DNA from: Anaerosolibacter sp.
GTDB lineage: Bacteria > Bacillota > Clostridia > Peptostreptococcales > Thermotaleaceae
DNA: 43,253 nucleotides
Direction: 5' to 3'
Assembly: GCF_029240175.1 (NCBI RefSeq)
Contig: NZ_JARBTM010000034.1
Span: forward strand, 1-43,253
The notes beneath the pieces are model-generated. The model worked only from the letters and a program-made list of their open reading frames with translations, had not been told where the DNA came from and made no database searches. Below, piece after piece: positions 1-6,089 of this stretch. A program made the position numbers and the translations under genes. Position 1 is the first letter of the stretch. The number at the start of each line of letters is the position of its first letter.

Positions 1-411
1 GCCACCCTCTTTTTTCGTAGTCTTTAAAGCAACTTCTAGATTTCTTACATCATTTAGGGCATCAAAGATTCGAATGATGTCAATGCCGTTGGCGATGGCT
101 TTTTTTACAAACTCAGAAACCACATCATCGGCATAGTGCTTGTATCCAAGGAGATTTTGGCCCCTTAACAGCATTTGAAGCTTTGTATTTTTTACGGTTT
201 TTCGGATCAATCGTAATCTTTCCCATGGATCTTCGCTTAAAAACCTTAAGGATGAATCAAAAGTAGCTCCGCCCCACATTTCAAGGGAATGATAGCCCAC
301 TTTGTCAAGGGTCTCCAAAATCGGTGTCATCTCTTGTGTTTTCATTCTCGTAGCAATCAAAGATTGATGGGCGTCCCTTAGAACTGTTTCAGTAATTTTT
401 ATCTTTGTCAT
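1..411 (-). CDS. oadA: Oxaloacetate decarboxylase alpha / pyruvate carboxylase subunit B, N-terminal part (runs off window)
   Basis: Reading the minus strand from the ATG at 411 gives 137 open codons to the window edge, so this is the N-terminal quarter of a longer protein. It begins [18 protein letters not shown], then has [28 protein letters not shown] and [12 protein letters not shown]. These are hallmarks of the biotin-dependent carboxyltransferase TIM barrel, with the metal-binding Asp in LRDAHQS. Family knowledge: the domain moves carboxyl groups between biotin and pyruvate/oxaloacetate. The biotinyl domain would lie outside the window, so OadA (sodium pump) and PycB (anaplerotic carboxylase) cannot be told apart. 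An AGGGGG ribosome site precedes the ATG. A CcpA-like site lies in the upstream intergenic region. Confidence 0.88.
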   Translation of the reverse strand, partial: MTKIKITETVLRDAHQSLIATRMKTQEMTPILETLDKVGYHSLEMWGGATFDSSLRFLSEDPWERLRLIRKTVKNTKLQMLLRGQNLLGYKHYADDVVSEFVKKAIANGIDIIRIFDALNDVRNLEVALKTTKKEGG

Positions 412-449
412 AAAAATCCCCCTTTATATATGGTATAATTCTCATATTG

Positions 450-463
450 ATAAAACGTTTTCC
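450..463. promoter_or_regulatory. Candidate cre-like (CcpA) operator
   Basis: ATAAAACGTTTTCC contains the 10-bp palindrome AAAACGTTTT and resembles the catabolite-responsive element TGWAARCGYTWNCA. It lies between the divergent oadA/pycB and lrp genes and could act on either. This is a single by-eye match. Confidence 0.25.
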
Positions 464-482
464 TAAAAATGAATATCTGTAT

Positions 483-596
483 CCAATTCTAATTTTATAG
501 AATGTAGAAATATATGTACATGATAGATATAAATTGTTACAATGAAAATATCTTAATATTCAATGCAAATAGCAAATATTTCTTTATTTTTTTAAG
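483..596 (+). repeat. lrp upstream region, copy 1 of a diverged duplication
   Basis: The block upstream of lrp shares CTAATTTTATAGAA (489-502) and TTTCTTTATTTTTTTAA (579-595) with the block at 2567-2680. The two anchors are exactly 90 nt apart in both copies. The sequence between is about 60% identical by eye without gaps, including TGTACA. Here the block leads into the lrp ribosome site AAGGGGG. Confidence 0.55.
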
Positions 597-607
597 GGGG
601 CATTCAT

Positions 608-1039
608 ATGGATTTTACTGACTACAAAATTATCGAAATATTGCAAAAAGATGGAAGAATCTCCATGAAAGATTTAGGCAAAGCAGTAAATATGACTTCC
701 CCAGCTGTCGCAGAAAGGGTAAGAAAACTAGAAGAGAATGGTGTAATTATAGGATATAAGGCGATCGTGGCCCCTGGAAAGCTAAATAAGAATATCATGG
801 CTTTTATTAGTGTGGGATTAGCACCAGAAAATTATCAATCTTTCATAGATTACGCAGAGAAAAATGAGAAAATTATCGAATGCCACCATGTGACGGGTGG
901 AGTCAGTGTAATCATAAAAGTGCTCACTGAAAATATGGGTGATTTGAAAAGTTTGATTGATGAGATCAAGAAAAAAGGAAGCACTCAAACCTCTGTGATT
1001 CTATCAAGCCCCATTGAATCCAAACTGATACGAAAATAA
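608..1039 (+). CDS. Lrp/AsnC family transcriptional regulator
   Basis: A 143-residue protein of normal length for the family. An N-terminal winged helix-turn-helix (about residues 4-55, including GRISMKDLGKAVNMTSPAV and the RVRKLEENGVIIGY wing) is followed by a RAM/AsnC ligand-binding domain (about 65-140). The ATG at 608 has a good AAGGGGG ribosome site ending 7 nt upstream. Such proteins bind DNA as dimers or octamers and usually respond to amino acids. The next gene, converging from the other strand, is an aminotransferase, and a diverged copy of the lrp upstream region lies beyond that gene, so amino-acid-linked control is plausible. The effector cannot be read from the sequence. Confidence 0.92.
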   Translation: MDFTDYKIIEILQKDGRISMKDLGKAVNMTSPAVAERVRKLEENGVIIGYKAIVAPGKLNKNIMAFISVGLAPENYQSFIDYAEKNEKIIECHHVTGGVSVIIKVLTENMGDLKSLIDEIKKKGSTQTSVILSSPIESKLIRK

Positions 1040-1053
1040 TTACGATATAGAAA

Positions 1054-1108
1054 AAAGGTTTAATTTCTTTCCATCAGGTTATAGATATGGAGAGAAATGA
1101 AACCTTTT
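1054..1108. terminator. Terminator hairpin between lrp and aspB
   Basis: AAAGGTTTAATTTCTTTCC (1054-1072) pairs with GGAGAGAAATGAAACCTTT (1089-1107) in a 19-bp stem with two imperfect positions. T-rich sequence lies on both sides, so it could serve both convergent genes. Confidence 0.6.
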
Positions 1109-1110
1109 AT

Positions 1111-1209
1111 TGTTTATCCGATGGCTAACAACTCTAAGACTCCCGCTTGCACGCTGTGTAAGCGATGATCAATAAATCAAAGATTTATGATCCCTGCTTA
1201 TACAAGCGG
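1111..1209 (+). repeat. 99-bp structured interspersed repeat, copy 1
   Basis: Identical over 99 bp to 21905-22003, in the same orientation, with unrelated flanks. The 3' half folds strongly: CCGCTTG pairs with the terminal CAAGCGG, TGTAAGC with GCTTATA, and GATCAATAAATC with GATTTATGATC around an AAA loop. There is no ORF. Its compact, hairpin-ended, non-coding form suits a non-autonomous element such as a palindrome-associated derivative of IS200/IS605. That assignment is inference, as no transposase is present. Confidence 0.7.
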
Positions 1210-1256
1210 TCCACCCCTACATTGGGATATCGTCAGAAGTATAAATACAAAATACT

Positions 1257-2450
1257 TTATGCTAGTTTAACCGCTTCTTCAATTCTTCTGAGTCCTTCCT
1301 TAATATTATCAAGGGAAGTAGCATAAGACAATCTTACGTAATCGTCTGATCCAAAACCAGCACCTGGGATAACAGCTACTTTGAAAGCATCCAGTAAATA
1401 TTCTGCAAAATCTACGGAGTTTGTAATTTCTTTGCCGTTAAAGACCTTTCCAAATAGTTTTGAAATGTTTACCATCACATAAAAAGCACCTTCTGGCTTT
1501 CTGCAGGATAAATTGGGAATAGCATTAATCTTATCCACCATATAGTCTCTTCTAGCAATAAAGGCAGCCTTCATTTCTTCAATGGCAATTTTATCTCCCT
1601 TTAGGGCTTCAATACTGGCATACTGGGCAATGGTATTTGGATTCGAAGTGGCATGACTCTGAATATTCTTCATGATTTGTGCAATTTCTTTGCCAGAAGC
1701 AGTATAGCCAATACGCCAGCCTGTCATGGCATAAGCTTTTGACATGCCATTAACCACAATGGTAAGGTCCTTGATCTCATCTCCAAGGGAGGCAATACTG
1801 ATGTGTTCTCCTTCATATATCAATTCTTCATAAATCTCATCGGATATTACATAAAAATCATGTTTAATGGCTAGTTTCGCGATCTCGGACAAATCTGACT
1901 TTGTATACACGGTACCTGTAGGATTATTTGGGCTATTTACGATAATGGCCTTTGTCTTCGGTGTAATGGCTGCTTCAAGGGTGCTGATATCGTATTTGAA
2001 GTCATTGGATTCTGGTGTTTCAACCAATACGGGTGTAGCGTCTGCTAATTTCACCAACTCAGGATAACTTACCCAATATGGGTTTGGAACAATGACCTCA
2101 TCCCCTGGGTTACAGATAGCTTGTAAAGCATTGAACAGTGAGTGCTTGGCACCATTGGAAACAACGATTTGTTCAGGTGTATAGGATAGATGATTGTCCT
2201 TTAATAATTTGTCACATATTGCTTTTTTCAGTTCCGGAAGTCCAGAGGAATCTGTATAGCCGGTCAACCCTTTTTCGATAGCCACAATGGCTGCATCACT
2301 GATATGCTTTGGTGTTTTAAAATCTGGCTCTCCAGCTCCAAAGCTAACCACATCAATGCCTTCAGCCTTCATTTTTTTTGCCTTGGCTGTGATAGCTAAG
2401 GTTACAGAAGTGGAGATATCCATGTTTTTTGCAGATAAAGATTTGGTCAT
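1257..2450 (-). CDS. aspB: Pyridoxal-phosphate aspartate-type aminotransferase (class I)
   Basis: A 397-residue class I/II aminotransferase that moves amino groups between an amino acid (probably aspartate) and 2-oxoglutarate. Visible marks are FGAGEPDFKTP, the NNPTG motif (about 175-179), the PLP-contacting D204 in ISDEIYEEL, the Schiff-base lysine K238 in MSKAYAMTGWRIGY, and a C-terminal VRLSYATS with the substrate-carboxylate Arg. Length and motifs fit AspB of Firmicutes. The ATG at 2450 follows AAGGGGC. It converges with lrp through a shared terminator and the 99-bp repeat. Substrate choice (Asp, Ala or aromatic) is inferred. Confidence 0.9.
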   Translation of the reverse strand: MTKSLSAKNMDISTSVTLAITAKAKKMKAEGIDVVSFGAGEPDFKTPKHISDAAIVAIEKGLTGYTDSSGLPELKKAICDKLLKDNHLSYTPEQIVVSNGAKHSLFNALQAICNPGDEVIVPNPYWVSYPELVKLADATPVLVETPESNDFKYDISTLEAAITPKTKAIIVNSPNNPTGTVYTKSDLSEIAKLAIKHDFYVISDEIYEELIYEGEHISIASLGDEIKDLTIVVNGMSKAYAMTGWRIGYTASGKEIAQIMKNIQSHATSNPNTIAQYASIEALKGDKIAIEEMKAAFIARRDYMVDKINAIPNLSCRKPEGAFYVMVNISKLFGKVFNGKEITNSVDFAEYLLDAFKVAVIPGAGFGSDDYVRLSYATSLDNIKEGLRRIEEAVKLA

Positions 2451-2566
2451 GTTGTACAGCCCCTTTCTTAAAAGCTATAGTATATTGAAATTATCTATAG
2501 CCATAGCAGATAAATGATAAAAATTTTAAATATTGAGACTATTTTATTATATATGCATTATTCATT

Positions 2567-2680
2567 TCAATACTAATTTTATAGAACATGGGAATAGGTG
2601 TACACGGAATAGATAAATTATTATGGGCAAAATGCTTTAAGTAAATACCTAAATAGAGAATGTTTCTTTATTTTTTTAAA
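2567..2680 (+). repeat. Diverged copy 2 of the lrp upstream region
   Basis: Matches 483-596 with the same 90-nt spacing between CTAATTTTATAGAA (2573-2586) and TTTCTTTATTTTTTTAA (2663-2679). The lrp ribosome site is not preserved here. It occupies most of the 328-nt gap between aspB and plsC. Beyond it only the plsC promoter is visible. Confidence 0.5.
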
Positions 2681-2713
2681 ATATAAAAACTCATAATGGG
2701 TTATAGAAGTAAC

Positions 2714-2741
2714 TTGTAAAAATTAAGCAAATTGATATAAA
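2714..2741 (+). promoter_or_regulatory. Probable sigma-A promoter of plsC
   Basis: TTGTAA (2714-2719), a 16-nt spacer and TATAAA (2736-2741), preceded by a TGA extended -10. It lies 37 nt before the chosen start codon. Confidence 0.5.
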
Positions 2742-2778
2742 ATAAAGGAAGGTGTGAAATGTTGAGGAGGGGTGAGTG

Positions 2779-3492
2779 ATGGTTAAGACAATCATCTGGT
2801 TTATCTATTTTGGACTTTATCTACTGGGAACTGTGCCAGCCCTAATGAAGGTAAAATCTTTAGATCAGCAGGGGCGTATTCAAGAACGAGATAAAATAAT
2901 TCATCAAACAGCCCAGGGATGGGCAAAAAGTTTGGTAAACTTCACTGGGGCTCAGATACAAGTGATAGGAGAGGAAAATATACCTAAGGAAGGATCAGTA
3001 CTTTTTGTCAGCAATCATCAAGGTAATTTCGATATTCCTATACTCTTGGGTTTTATAGATAAACCCAAGGCATTTATCGCAAAAAAGGAACTAAAGAAGA
3101 TTCCAATTCTTCGTACTTGGATGGAATACATGCAGTGTGTTTTTATTGATAGACAAGATGCGCGACAATCATTAAAGGCTATAAACCGAGGAACGGAGTT
3201 GTTAAAGGAAGGATATTCCCAGGTGATTTTTCCTGAGGGTACAAGAAGTGAAGACGGGACCATAGGGGAGTTCAAAGCAGGCAGTTTAAAGTTGGCATTG
3301 AAAGCCAATGTGCCCATCATCCCTATAAGTATCAAAGGCTCCTACAACATGATGCCTAAAGGTGATTGGAAGATCAAGGCGGCAAAGGTTGAGGTTATCA
3401 TATCGCCAGCAGTTTCTACAGAAAATGTGGCGGTGAAGGAATCCAATGAACTGACAGATAGGGTAAGGGAAATTATTGCTGCAAAATTATAA
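2779..3492 (+). CDS. plsC: 1-acyl-sn-glycerol-3-phosphate acyltransferase (PlsC family)
   Basis: A 237-residue acyltransferase that would acylate lysophosphatidic acid to phosphatidic acid at the membrane. The N-terminus has a hydrophobic segment (about residues 4-22). The catalytic HX4D motif is HQGNFD (80-85), and the substrate-binding FPEGTR block (about 151-156) is intact. The ATG at 2779 is preferred over an in-frame GTG at 2776 because GGAGG (2766-2770) is then 8 nt away. It is transcribed alone from a TGn-TATAAA promoter and is followed by a strong terminator. The acyl acceptor is inferred from the family. Confidence 0.9.
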   Translation: MVKTIIWFIYFGLYLLGTVPALMKVKSLDQQGRIQERDKIIHQTAQGWAKSLVNFTGAQIQVIGEENIPKEGSVLFVSNHQGNFDIPILLGFIDKPKAFIAKKELKKIPILRTWMEYMQCVFIDRQDARQSLKAINRGTELLKEGYSQVIFPEGTRSEDGTIGEFKAGSLKLALKANVPIIPISIKGSYNMMPKGDWKIKAAKVEVIISPAVSTENVAVKESNELTDRVREIIAAKL

Positions 3493-3502
3493 ATGAAGGA
3501 TG

Positions 3503-3540
3503 AGGTGGATGTTTTTATACATCCACCTTATATATTTTTA
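3503..3540 (+). terminator. Intrinsic terminator of plsC
   Basis: AGGTGGATG (3503-3511) and CATCCACCT (3520-3528) form a 9-bp stem with an 8-nt loop, followed by a T-rich tail to about 3540. Confidence 0.8.
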
Positions 3541-3546
3541 TAGTCC

Positions 3547-3575
3547 TTGACAGCAGAATGGTACTCGATTAAAAT
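3547..3575 (+). promoter_or_regulatory. Consensus sigma-A promoter for the rsgA leader transcript
   Basis: A perfect TTGACA (3547-3552), a 17-nt spacer and TAAAAT (3570-3575). It is one of the best promoter matches in the window, yet the first sizeable gene downstream on this strand (rsgA) starts almost 490 nt later. It therefore implies a long leader RNA or a separate small transcript beginning near 3582. Confidence 0.65.
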
Positions 3576-3626
3576 AAAGATGCATAATCTTTTGAAAATA
3601 AGTAATTCACAAAGGAGTGATGATAT

Positions 3627-3662
3627 ATGAAGACATTAAGCATAGAGGTGATTGTAAAATAA
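3627..3662 (+). CDS. Possible 11-codon leader ORF
   Basis: AAAGGAGTGATG lies a normal distance before the ATG at 3627, which opens MKTLSIEVIVK and stops with TAA at 3660-3662. It is the first start codon with a good ribosome site after the consensus promoter. It could be a leader peptide or the eroded 5' end of a lost gene. No homology was recognised and expression is unproven. Confidence 0.3.
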   Translation: MKTLSIEVIVK

Positions 3663-3672
3663 CTGAATAGGG

Positions 3673-3894
3673 TTTAGAAAATAGGTGAATGAAAATCTTA
3701 AGTCTATGGATAGGCTTTATTGTTATATAGGAAATTGTGGGTTTTAATTTCTTATATATGGGGTGTGCAGAGGGGATTCCCCTCGCCGTACTAAGGAAGG
3801 TGCTCAGGCTGTCTTGCAGCCGTCGAAGGAAACCTAGGGTTTCCTAGCGAAAACAAATTGCCGCTAGGCAATTTTGTTGTGCCTATTTTCTAAA
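3673..3894 (+). ncRNA. Candidate multibranched structured RNA domain in the rsgA leader (element A)
   Basis: A perfect 13-bp stem, TTTAGAAAATAGG (3673-3685) with CCTATTTTCTAAA (3882-3894), closes a 222-nt domain holding a row of hairpins. These are 3700-3717 (AAGTCT/AGGCTT), 3724-3758 (TATATAGGAAATT/AATTTCTTATATA), 3770-3784 (GAGGGG/CCCCTC), 3807-3821 (GGCTG/CAGCC), 3828-3844 (GGAAACC/GGTTTCC) and 3852-3878 (AACAAATTGCC/GGCAATTTTGTT). The central part, about 3760-3846, aligns with 5903-5989 upstream of addB, and several stems keep pairing through compensatory changes. It matches no riboswitch class I recognise. An IS-derived or REP-like element remains possible. Confidence 0.45.
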
Positions 3895-3934
3895 AATCTA
3901 AGGAACCATCAACATGTCTATAAAGGAGTCTTGT

Positions 3935-4045
3935 ATGACTCAAGCATTGGCACACGGTAGGTTTATCGTGTTTTTTGATTTTTTGTCAGTGTGTTATATC
4001 CCATGGATGGTAGATTTCCATGGGATTTTTATTGTTATTTTTTAA
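3935..4045 (+). CDS. Possible 36-codon leader ORF overlapping two terminators
   Basis: AAAGGAG (3922-3928) stands 6 nt before the ATG at 3935. The frame stays open for 36 codons and ends with TAA at 4043-4045, 16 nt before the rsgA TTG. The peptide is hydrophobic, opening MTQALAHGRFIVFF and ending GIFIVIF. Both terminator hairpins of this region (3952-3971 and 3998-4026) lie inside the ORF, so a translating ribosome would melt them. That arrangement suits a leader peptide controlling read-through into rsgA. The alternative is a chance ORF. No homology was recognised. Confidence 0.35.
   Translation: MTQALAHGRFIVFFDFLSVCYIPWMVDFHGIFIVIF
3952..3982 (+). terminator. Terminator-like hairpin 1 in the rsgA leader
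   Basis: ACACGGT (3952-3958) pairs with ATCGTGT (3965-3971), with one G-T pair and a 6-nt loop. TTTTTTGATTTTTT-like sequence follows. Confidence 0.6.
3998..4030 (+). terminator. Terminator hairpin 2 immediately upstream of rsgA
   Basis: ATCCCATGGA (3998-4007) and TCCATGGGAT (4017-4026) form a perfect 10-bp stem followed by TTTTT and further T-rich sequence. It ends about 30 nt before the rsgA start, leaving no room for a normal promoter after it. An extended -10 like sequence, TGT-TATATC (3992-4000), lies at its 5' edge without a convincing -35. Confidence 0.7.
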
Positions 4046-4061
4046 AATGGAGGATGATATT

Positions 4062-5132
4062 TTGAATAAAGAACTAAACATATTAGGATGGAATGACTTT
4101 TTTCAATCCTGTTTCGAGAAGCAGTATGGTGAAAATTATGCAGTTGGAAGGGTAGCCGTCGAACATACCCATATGTATACAATCTATACAGCATATGGAG
4201 AACTCCTAGGGGAGCTGACAGGAAAGATGCGTCATGATGCCATGGGCCGTGAAGATTTTCCAGCGGTGGGAGACTGGGTGGTAATTACAGCCAGACCAGA
4301 AGAAAAAAGGGCAACAATCCATGGTGTATTGCCAAGAAAAAGTAAATTTTCCAGAAAGGTTGCAGGAAAAACCACAGAGGAACAAATTGTGGCCGCCAAT
4401 GTGGATACCTTGTTCTTGTTTAATGCATTGAATGGAGATTTTAACATTCGAAGGATTGAGCGATATTTGATACTGGCTTGGGAAAGTGGCGCAAATCCTG
4501 TAATTATTTTGAGTAAGGCAGATTTGTGTCATGATGTGGAGGAAAAGGTCAAGGCTGTGGAGACCGTAGCCATCGGTGTGCCGATTCATGTAATCAGTGC
4601 CTTAACAAAGGAAGGGATTAGCGAATTAAGTTCATATCTAGGAGCAGGAAAAACCATAGCTCTCTTGGGGTCATCGGGGGTAGGCAAATCTACTTTTATT
4701 AACACCTTGGTGGGAACGGAAGTCCTTAAAACGCAAGAGGTTCGAGAGGGGGATGATAGAGGAAAGCATACGACTACCCATCGAGAATTGATTCTTCTGC
4801 CAGAAGGGGGACTTATCATTGATACGCCAGGCATGAGAGAACTGCAGCTTTGGCAGGGGAGTGAAGGGATGGGAGAGACCTTCGAAGATATAGAAGAACT
4901 AGGCAAGTTATGCTTTTTTAAGGATTGCAGCCATGAGAATGAACCACGCTGTGCTGTGAAAGAGGCCATCGCTGATGGCGGCTTAAGTGAAGAACGGTTT
5001 GGGAATTATAAGAAGCTTCAGCGAGAGATTGCGTATATGGAGCGGAAACAAGATAAGCAGGCCCAGGCAGCAGAAAAGGAGAAATGGAAGAAGATTAACA
5101 AAGACTTAAAGGCCCATTATAAGAATCGGTAA
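4062..5132 (+). CDS. rsgA: Ribosome small-subunit-dependent GTPase RsgA (YjeQ/YloQ)
   Basis: A 356-residue circularly permuted GTPase that checks late 30S subunit maturation. An N-terminal OB-fold region precedes motifs in the permuted order: G4-like SKAD (151-154), P-loop GSSGVGKST (203-211), and G3 DTPG (254-257). The C-terminal zinc site C284-X4-C289-X-H291-X5-C297 is intact, and a basic tail follows. The TTG at 4062 is preferred, as GGAGG (4049-4053) is 8 nt upstream. The in-frame ATG at 4020 lies inside a terminator stem and would add an atypical hydrophobic extension, and the ATG at 4047 has no proper ribosome site. Control by leader attenuation is suggested by the preceding elements. 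Confidence 0.93.
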   Translation: MNKELNILGWNDFFQSCFEKQYGENYAVGRVAVEHTHMYTIYTAYGELLGELTGKMRHDAMGREDFPAVGDWVVITARPEEKRATIHGVLPRKSKFSRKVAGKTTEEQIVAANVDTLFLFNALNGDFNIRRIERYLILAWESGANPVIILSKADLCHDVEEKVKAVETVAIGVPIHVISALTKEGISELSSYLGAGKTIALLGSSGVGKSTFINTLVGTEVLKTQEVREGDDRGKHTTTHRELILLPEGGLIIDTPGMRELQLWQGSEGMGETFEDIEELGKLCFFKDCSHENEPRCAVKEAIADGGLSEERFGNYKKLQREIAYMERKQDKQAQAAEKEKWKKINKDLKAHYKNR

Positions 5133-5156
5133 GAAACAGGTTTAGGTCAAAAAAAC

Positions 5157-5181
5157 GGGCGATTCGTGAATCGCCCCTACA
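5157..5181. repeat. Half-eroded palindromic GGGGCGATTC-type repeat
   Basis: GGGCGATTCGTGAATCGCCC (5157-5176) is a perfect palindrome apart from its central bases, and continues into CTACA. In related genomes such elements end with TGTAGGG...CCCTACA, but here the left TGTAG end is replaced by an A run. It may also act as a terminator for rsgA. Confidence 0.55.
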
Positions 5182-5260
5182 ATCGTATACGTGCCTGTCC
5201 TCTTGTTTCACAAATATTTCAAAACAGTATGAAAATTATATACGAGTCCATAAAAGGCTG

Positions 5261-5269
5261 TGATATAAT
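5261..5269 (+). promoter_or_regulatory. Extended -10 promoter of the lipoprotein gene
   Basis: TGATATAAT (5261-5269) is a perfect TGn-TATAAT extended -10. No clear -35 is seen 17 nt upstream. The start codon is 31 nt downstream. Confidence 0.5.
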
Positions 5270-5299
5270 GAACCTATAACATTTTTGGGGGGCATAGGC

Positions 5300-5803
5300 A
5301 TGAGAAAAATTAGTGTAGCGGCAGTGTTGATGATGTTGTTTGTACTATTGTCAGGCTGTGGAGAAAAGGCAGAGGTTTTTACCTATAAAGGATTAGACGG
5401 AGATTGGAGCATCCAGATACCGAACACTTTTGAAAAGACCAATGAGGAAAAAAATGACCAACTAAACATGAGCCTTACCATTTTCCAGGATGATCAGGGA
5501 AGAATGATAAATATCGGGGAGATTCTAGATCCAACCATTGAGGTAAATGAAGAAGCCTTGAAGGAAGAAATCGCTTTAGATTCTTATCTGATTCTGGAAC
5601 GAACAGAGACCATCGATATAAAAGGCGTAGGTACCCTTTATGGAGCCCTTTTAGAGGATCATTCTACAGAGCAGTTTATGTTTTACTATAAACTCAAGCT
5701 GGAAGACAAAGTAGTGACCTTCATCATTCAACAAAAGAAAGAATTTACATTTGAAGAAGAAGCCAAAGTAAAAAGTATGATGACCACTTTGAAAAAATTG
5801 TAA
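5300..5803 (+). CDS. Putative lipoprotein of unknown function
   Basis: A 167-residue protein with a clear type II signal: MRKISVAAVLMMLFVLLSGC, with the lipidated Cys at 20. The mature part (DGDWSIQIPNTFEKT, then alternating strand-like segments) resembles small PsbP/DUF-type extracytoplasmic lipoproteins, but I do not recognise the family. The ATG at 5300 is chosen because GGGGGG (5287-5292) is 7 nt upstream. A TTG at 5285 in the same frame overlaps that site. It has its own promoter and terminator, so it is probably monocistronic. It should be anchored to the outer face of the cytoplasmic membrane. Confidence 0.85.
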   Translation: MRKISVAAVLMMLFVLLSGCGEKAEVFTYKGLDGDWSIQIPNTFEKTNEEKNDQLNMSLTIFQDDQGRMINIGEILDPTIEVNEEALKEEIALDSYLILERTETIDIKGVGTLYGALLEDHSTEQFMFYYKLKLEDKVVTFIIQQKKEFTFEEEAKVKSMMTTLKKL

Positions 5804-5834
5804 TCACAGCTTCAGTATATATTTTGAAGATCAT

Positions 5835-5865
5835 CCTTCACCTTAATGGTGGAGGGTTTTTATTT
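5835..5865 (+). terminator. Intrinsic terminator of the lipoprotein gene
   Basis: CCTTCACC (5835-5842) pairs with GGTGGAGG (5848-5855), with one G-T pair, followed by GTTTTTATTT. Confidence 0.75.
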
Positions 5866-6015
5866 AATAGGAAAGTGCTACTTTCCTATTAAATAAAAAA
5901 TCAGGGGTGCAGGGGAAGTATTCCCATGCCGTAGTCAGAGGGGTGCTCAGGCTGCCTAGCAGCGATCGAAGGGGACCTAGGTTCCCCTCAGATGGCATCG
6001 TTAGATGCTTTTTTT
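5862..6015 (+). ncRNA. Structured intergenic element B, relative of the rsgA-leader element
   Basis: It begins with a perfect 15-bp hairpin, ATTTAATAGGAAAGT/ACTTTCCTATTAAAT (5862-5894), then GGGAA/TTCCC (5913-5925), GCTG/CAGC (5951-5963), GGGGA/TCCCC (5971-5987) and a final hairpin with seven Ts (5995-6015). The stretch 5903-5989 aligns with 3760-3846, sharing GGTGCTCAGGCTG and TCGAAGG. The stem GGGGA/TCCCC replaces GGAAA/TTTCC of element A, a change on both strands. No 13-bp closing stem like that of A was found here. It could be a transcribed RNA domain or an intergenic mobile element. Confidence 0.45.
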
Positions 6016-6017
6016 CT
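5995..6017 (+). terminator. Terminator-like hairpin ending element B
   Basis: GCATC (5995-5999), loop GTTA, GATGC (6004-6008), then seven Ts. It sits ahead of the addB promoter, so it would insulate addBA from upstream transcription. Confidence 0.5.
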
Positions 6018-6049
6018 ACATTTTAGAGCATGAAATGCTTCTATCCAAA

Positions 6050-6058
6050 TGATATAAT
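6050..6058 (+). promoter_or_regulatory. Extended -10 promoter of the addBA-sbcDC operon
   Basis: TGATATAAT (6050-6058) is a perfect extended -10, 31 nt before the addB TTG. There is no obvious -35. The short inverted repeat AGCAT-GAA-ATGCT (6027-6039) overlaps where the -35 would be. Confidence 0.5.
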
Positions 6059-6089
6059 TGAGGTGAAATAGCAAAAGGGGGTAGCCGGT

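Noticed and set aside
1867-2517. Plus-strand ORFs inside and beyond aspB
   Set aside because: They are frame shadows of the aminotransferase gene with no ribosome sites.
3627-3770. The 11-codon ORF read as the start of a larger frameshifted gene
   Set aside because: No frame downstream continues for a useful length, so a leader peptide or short remnant is the better description.
4206-4969. Antisense ORFs of 127 codons opposite rsgA
   Set aside because: They mirror the codon structure of rsgA, lack ribosome sites and have no recognisable domain.
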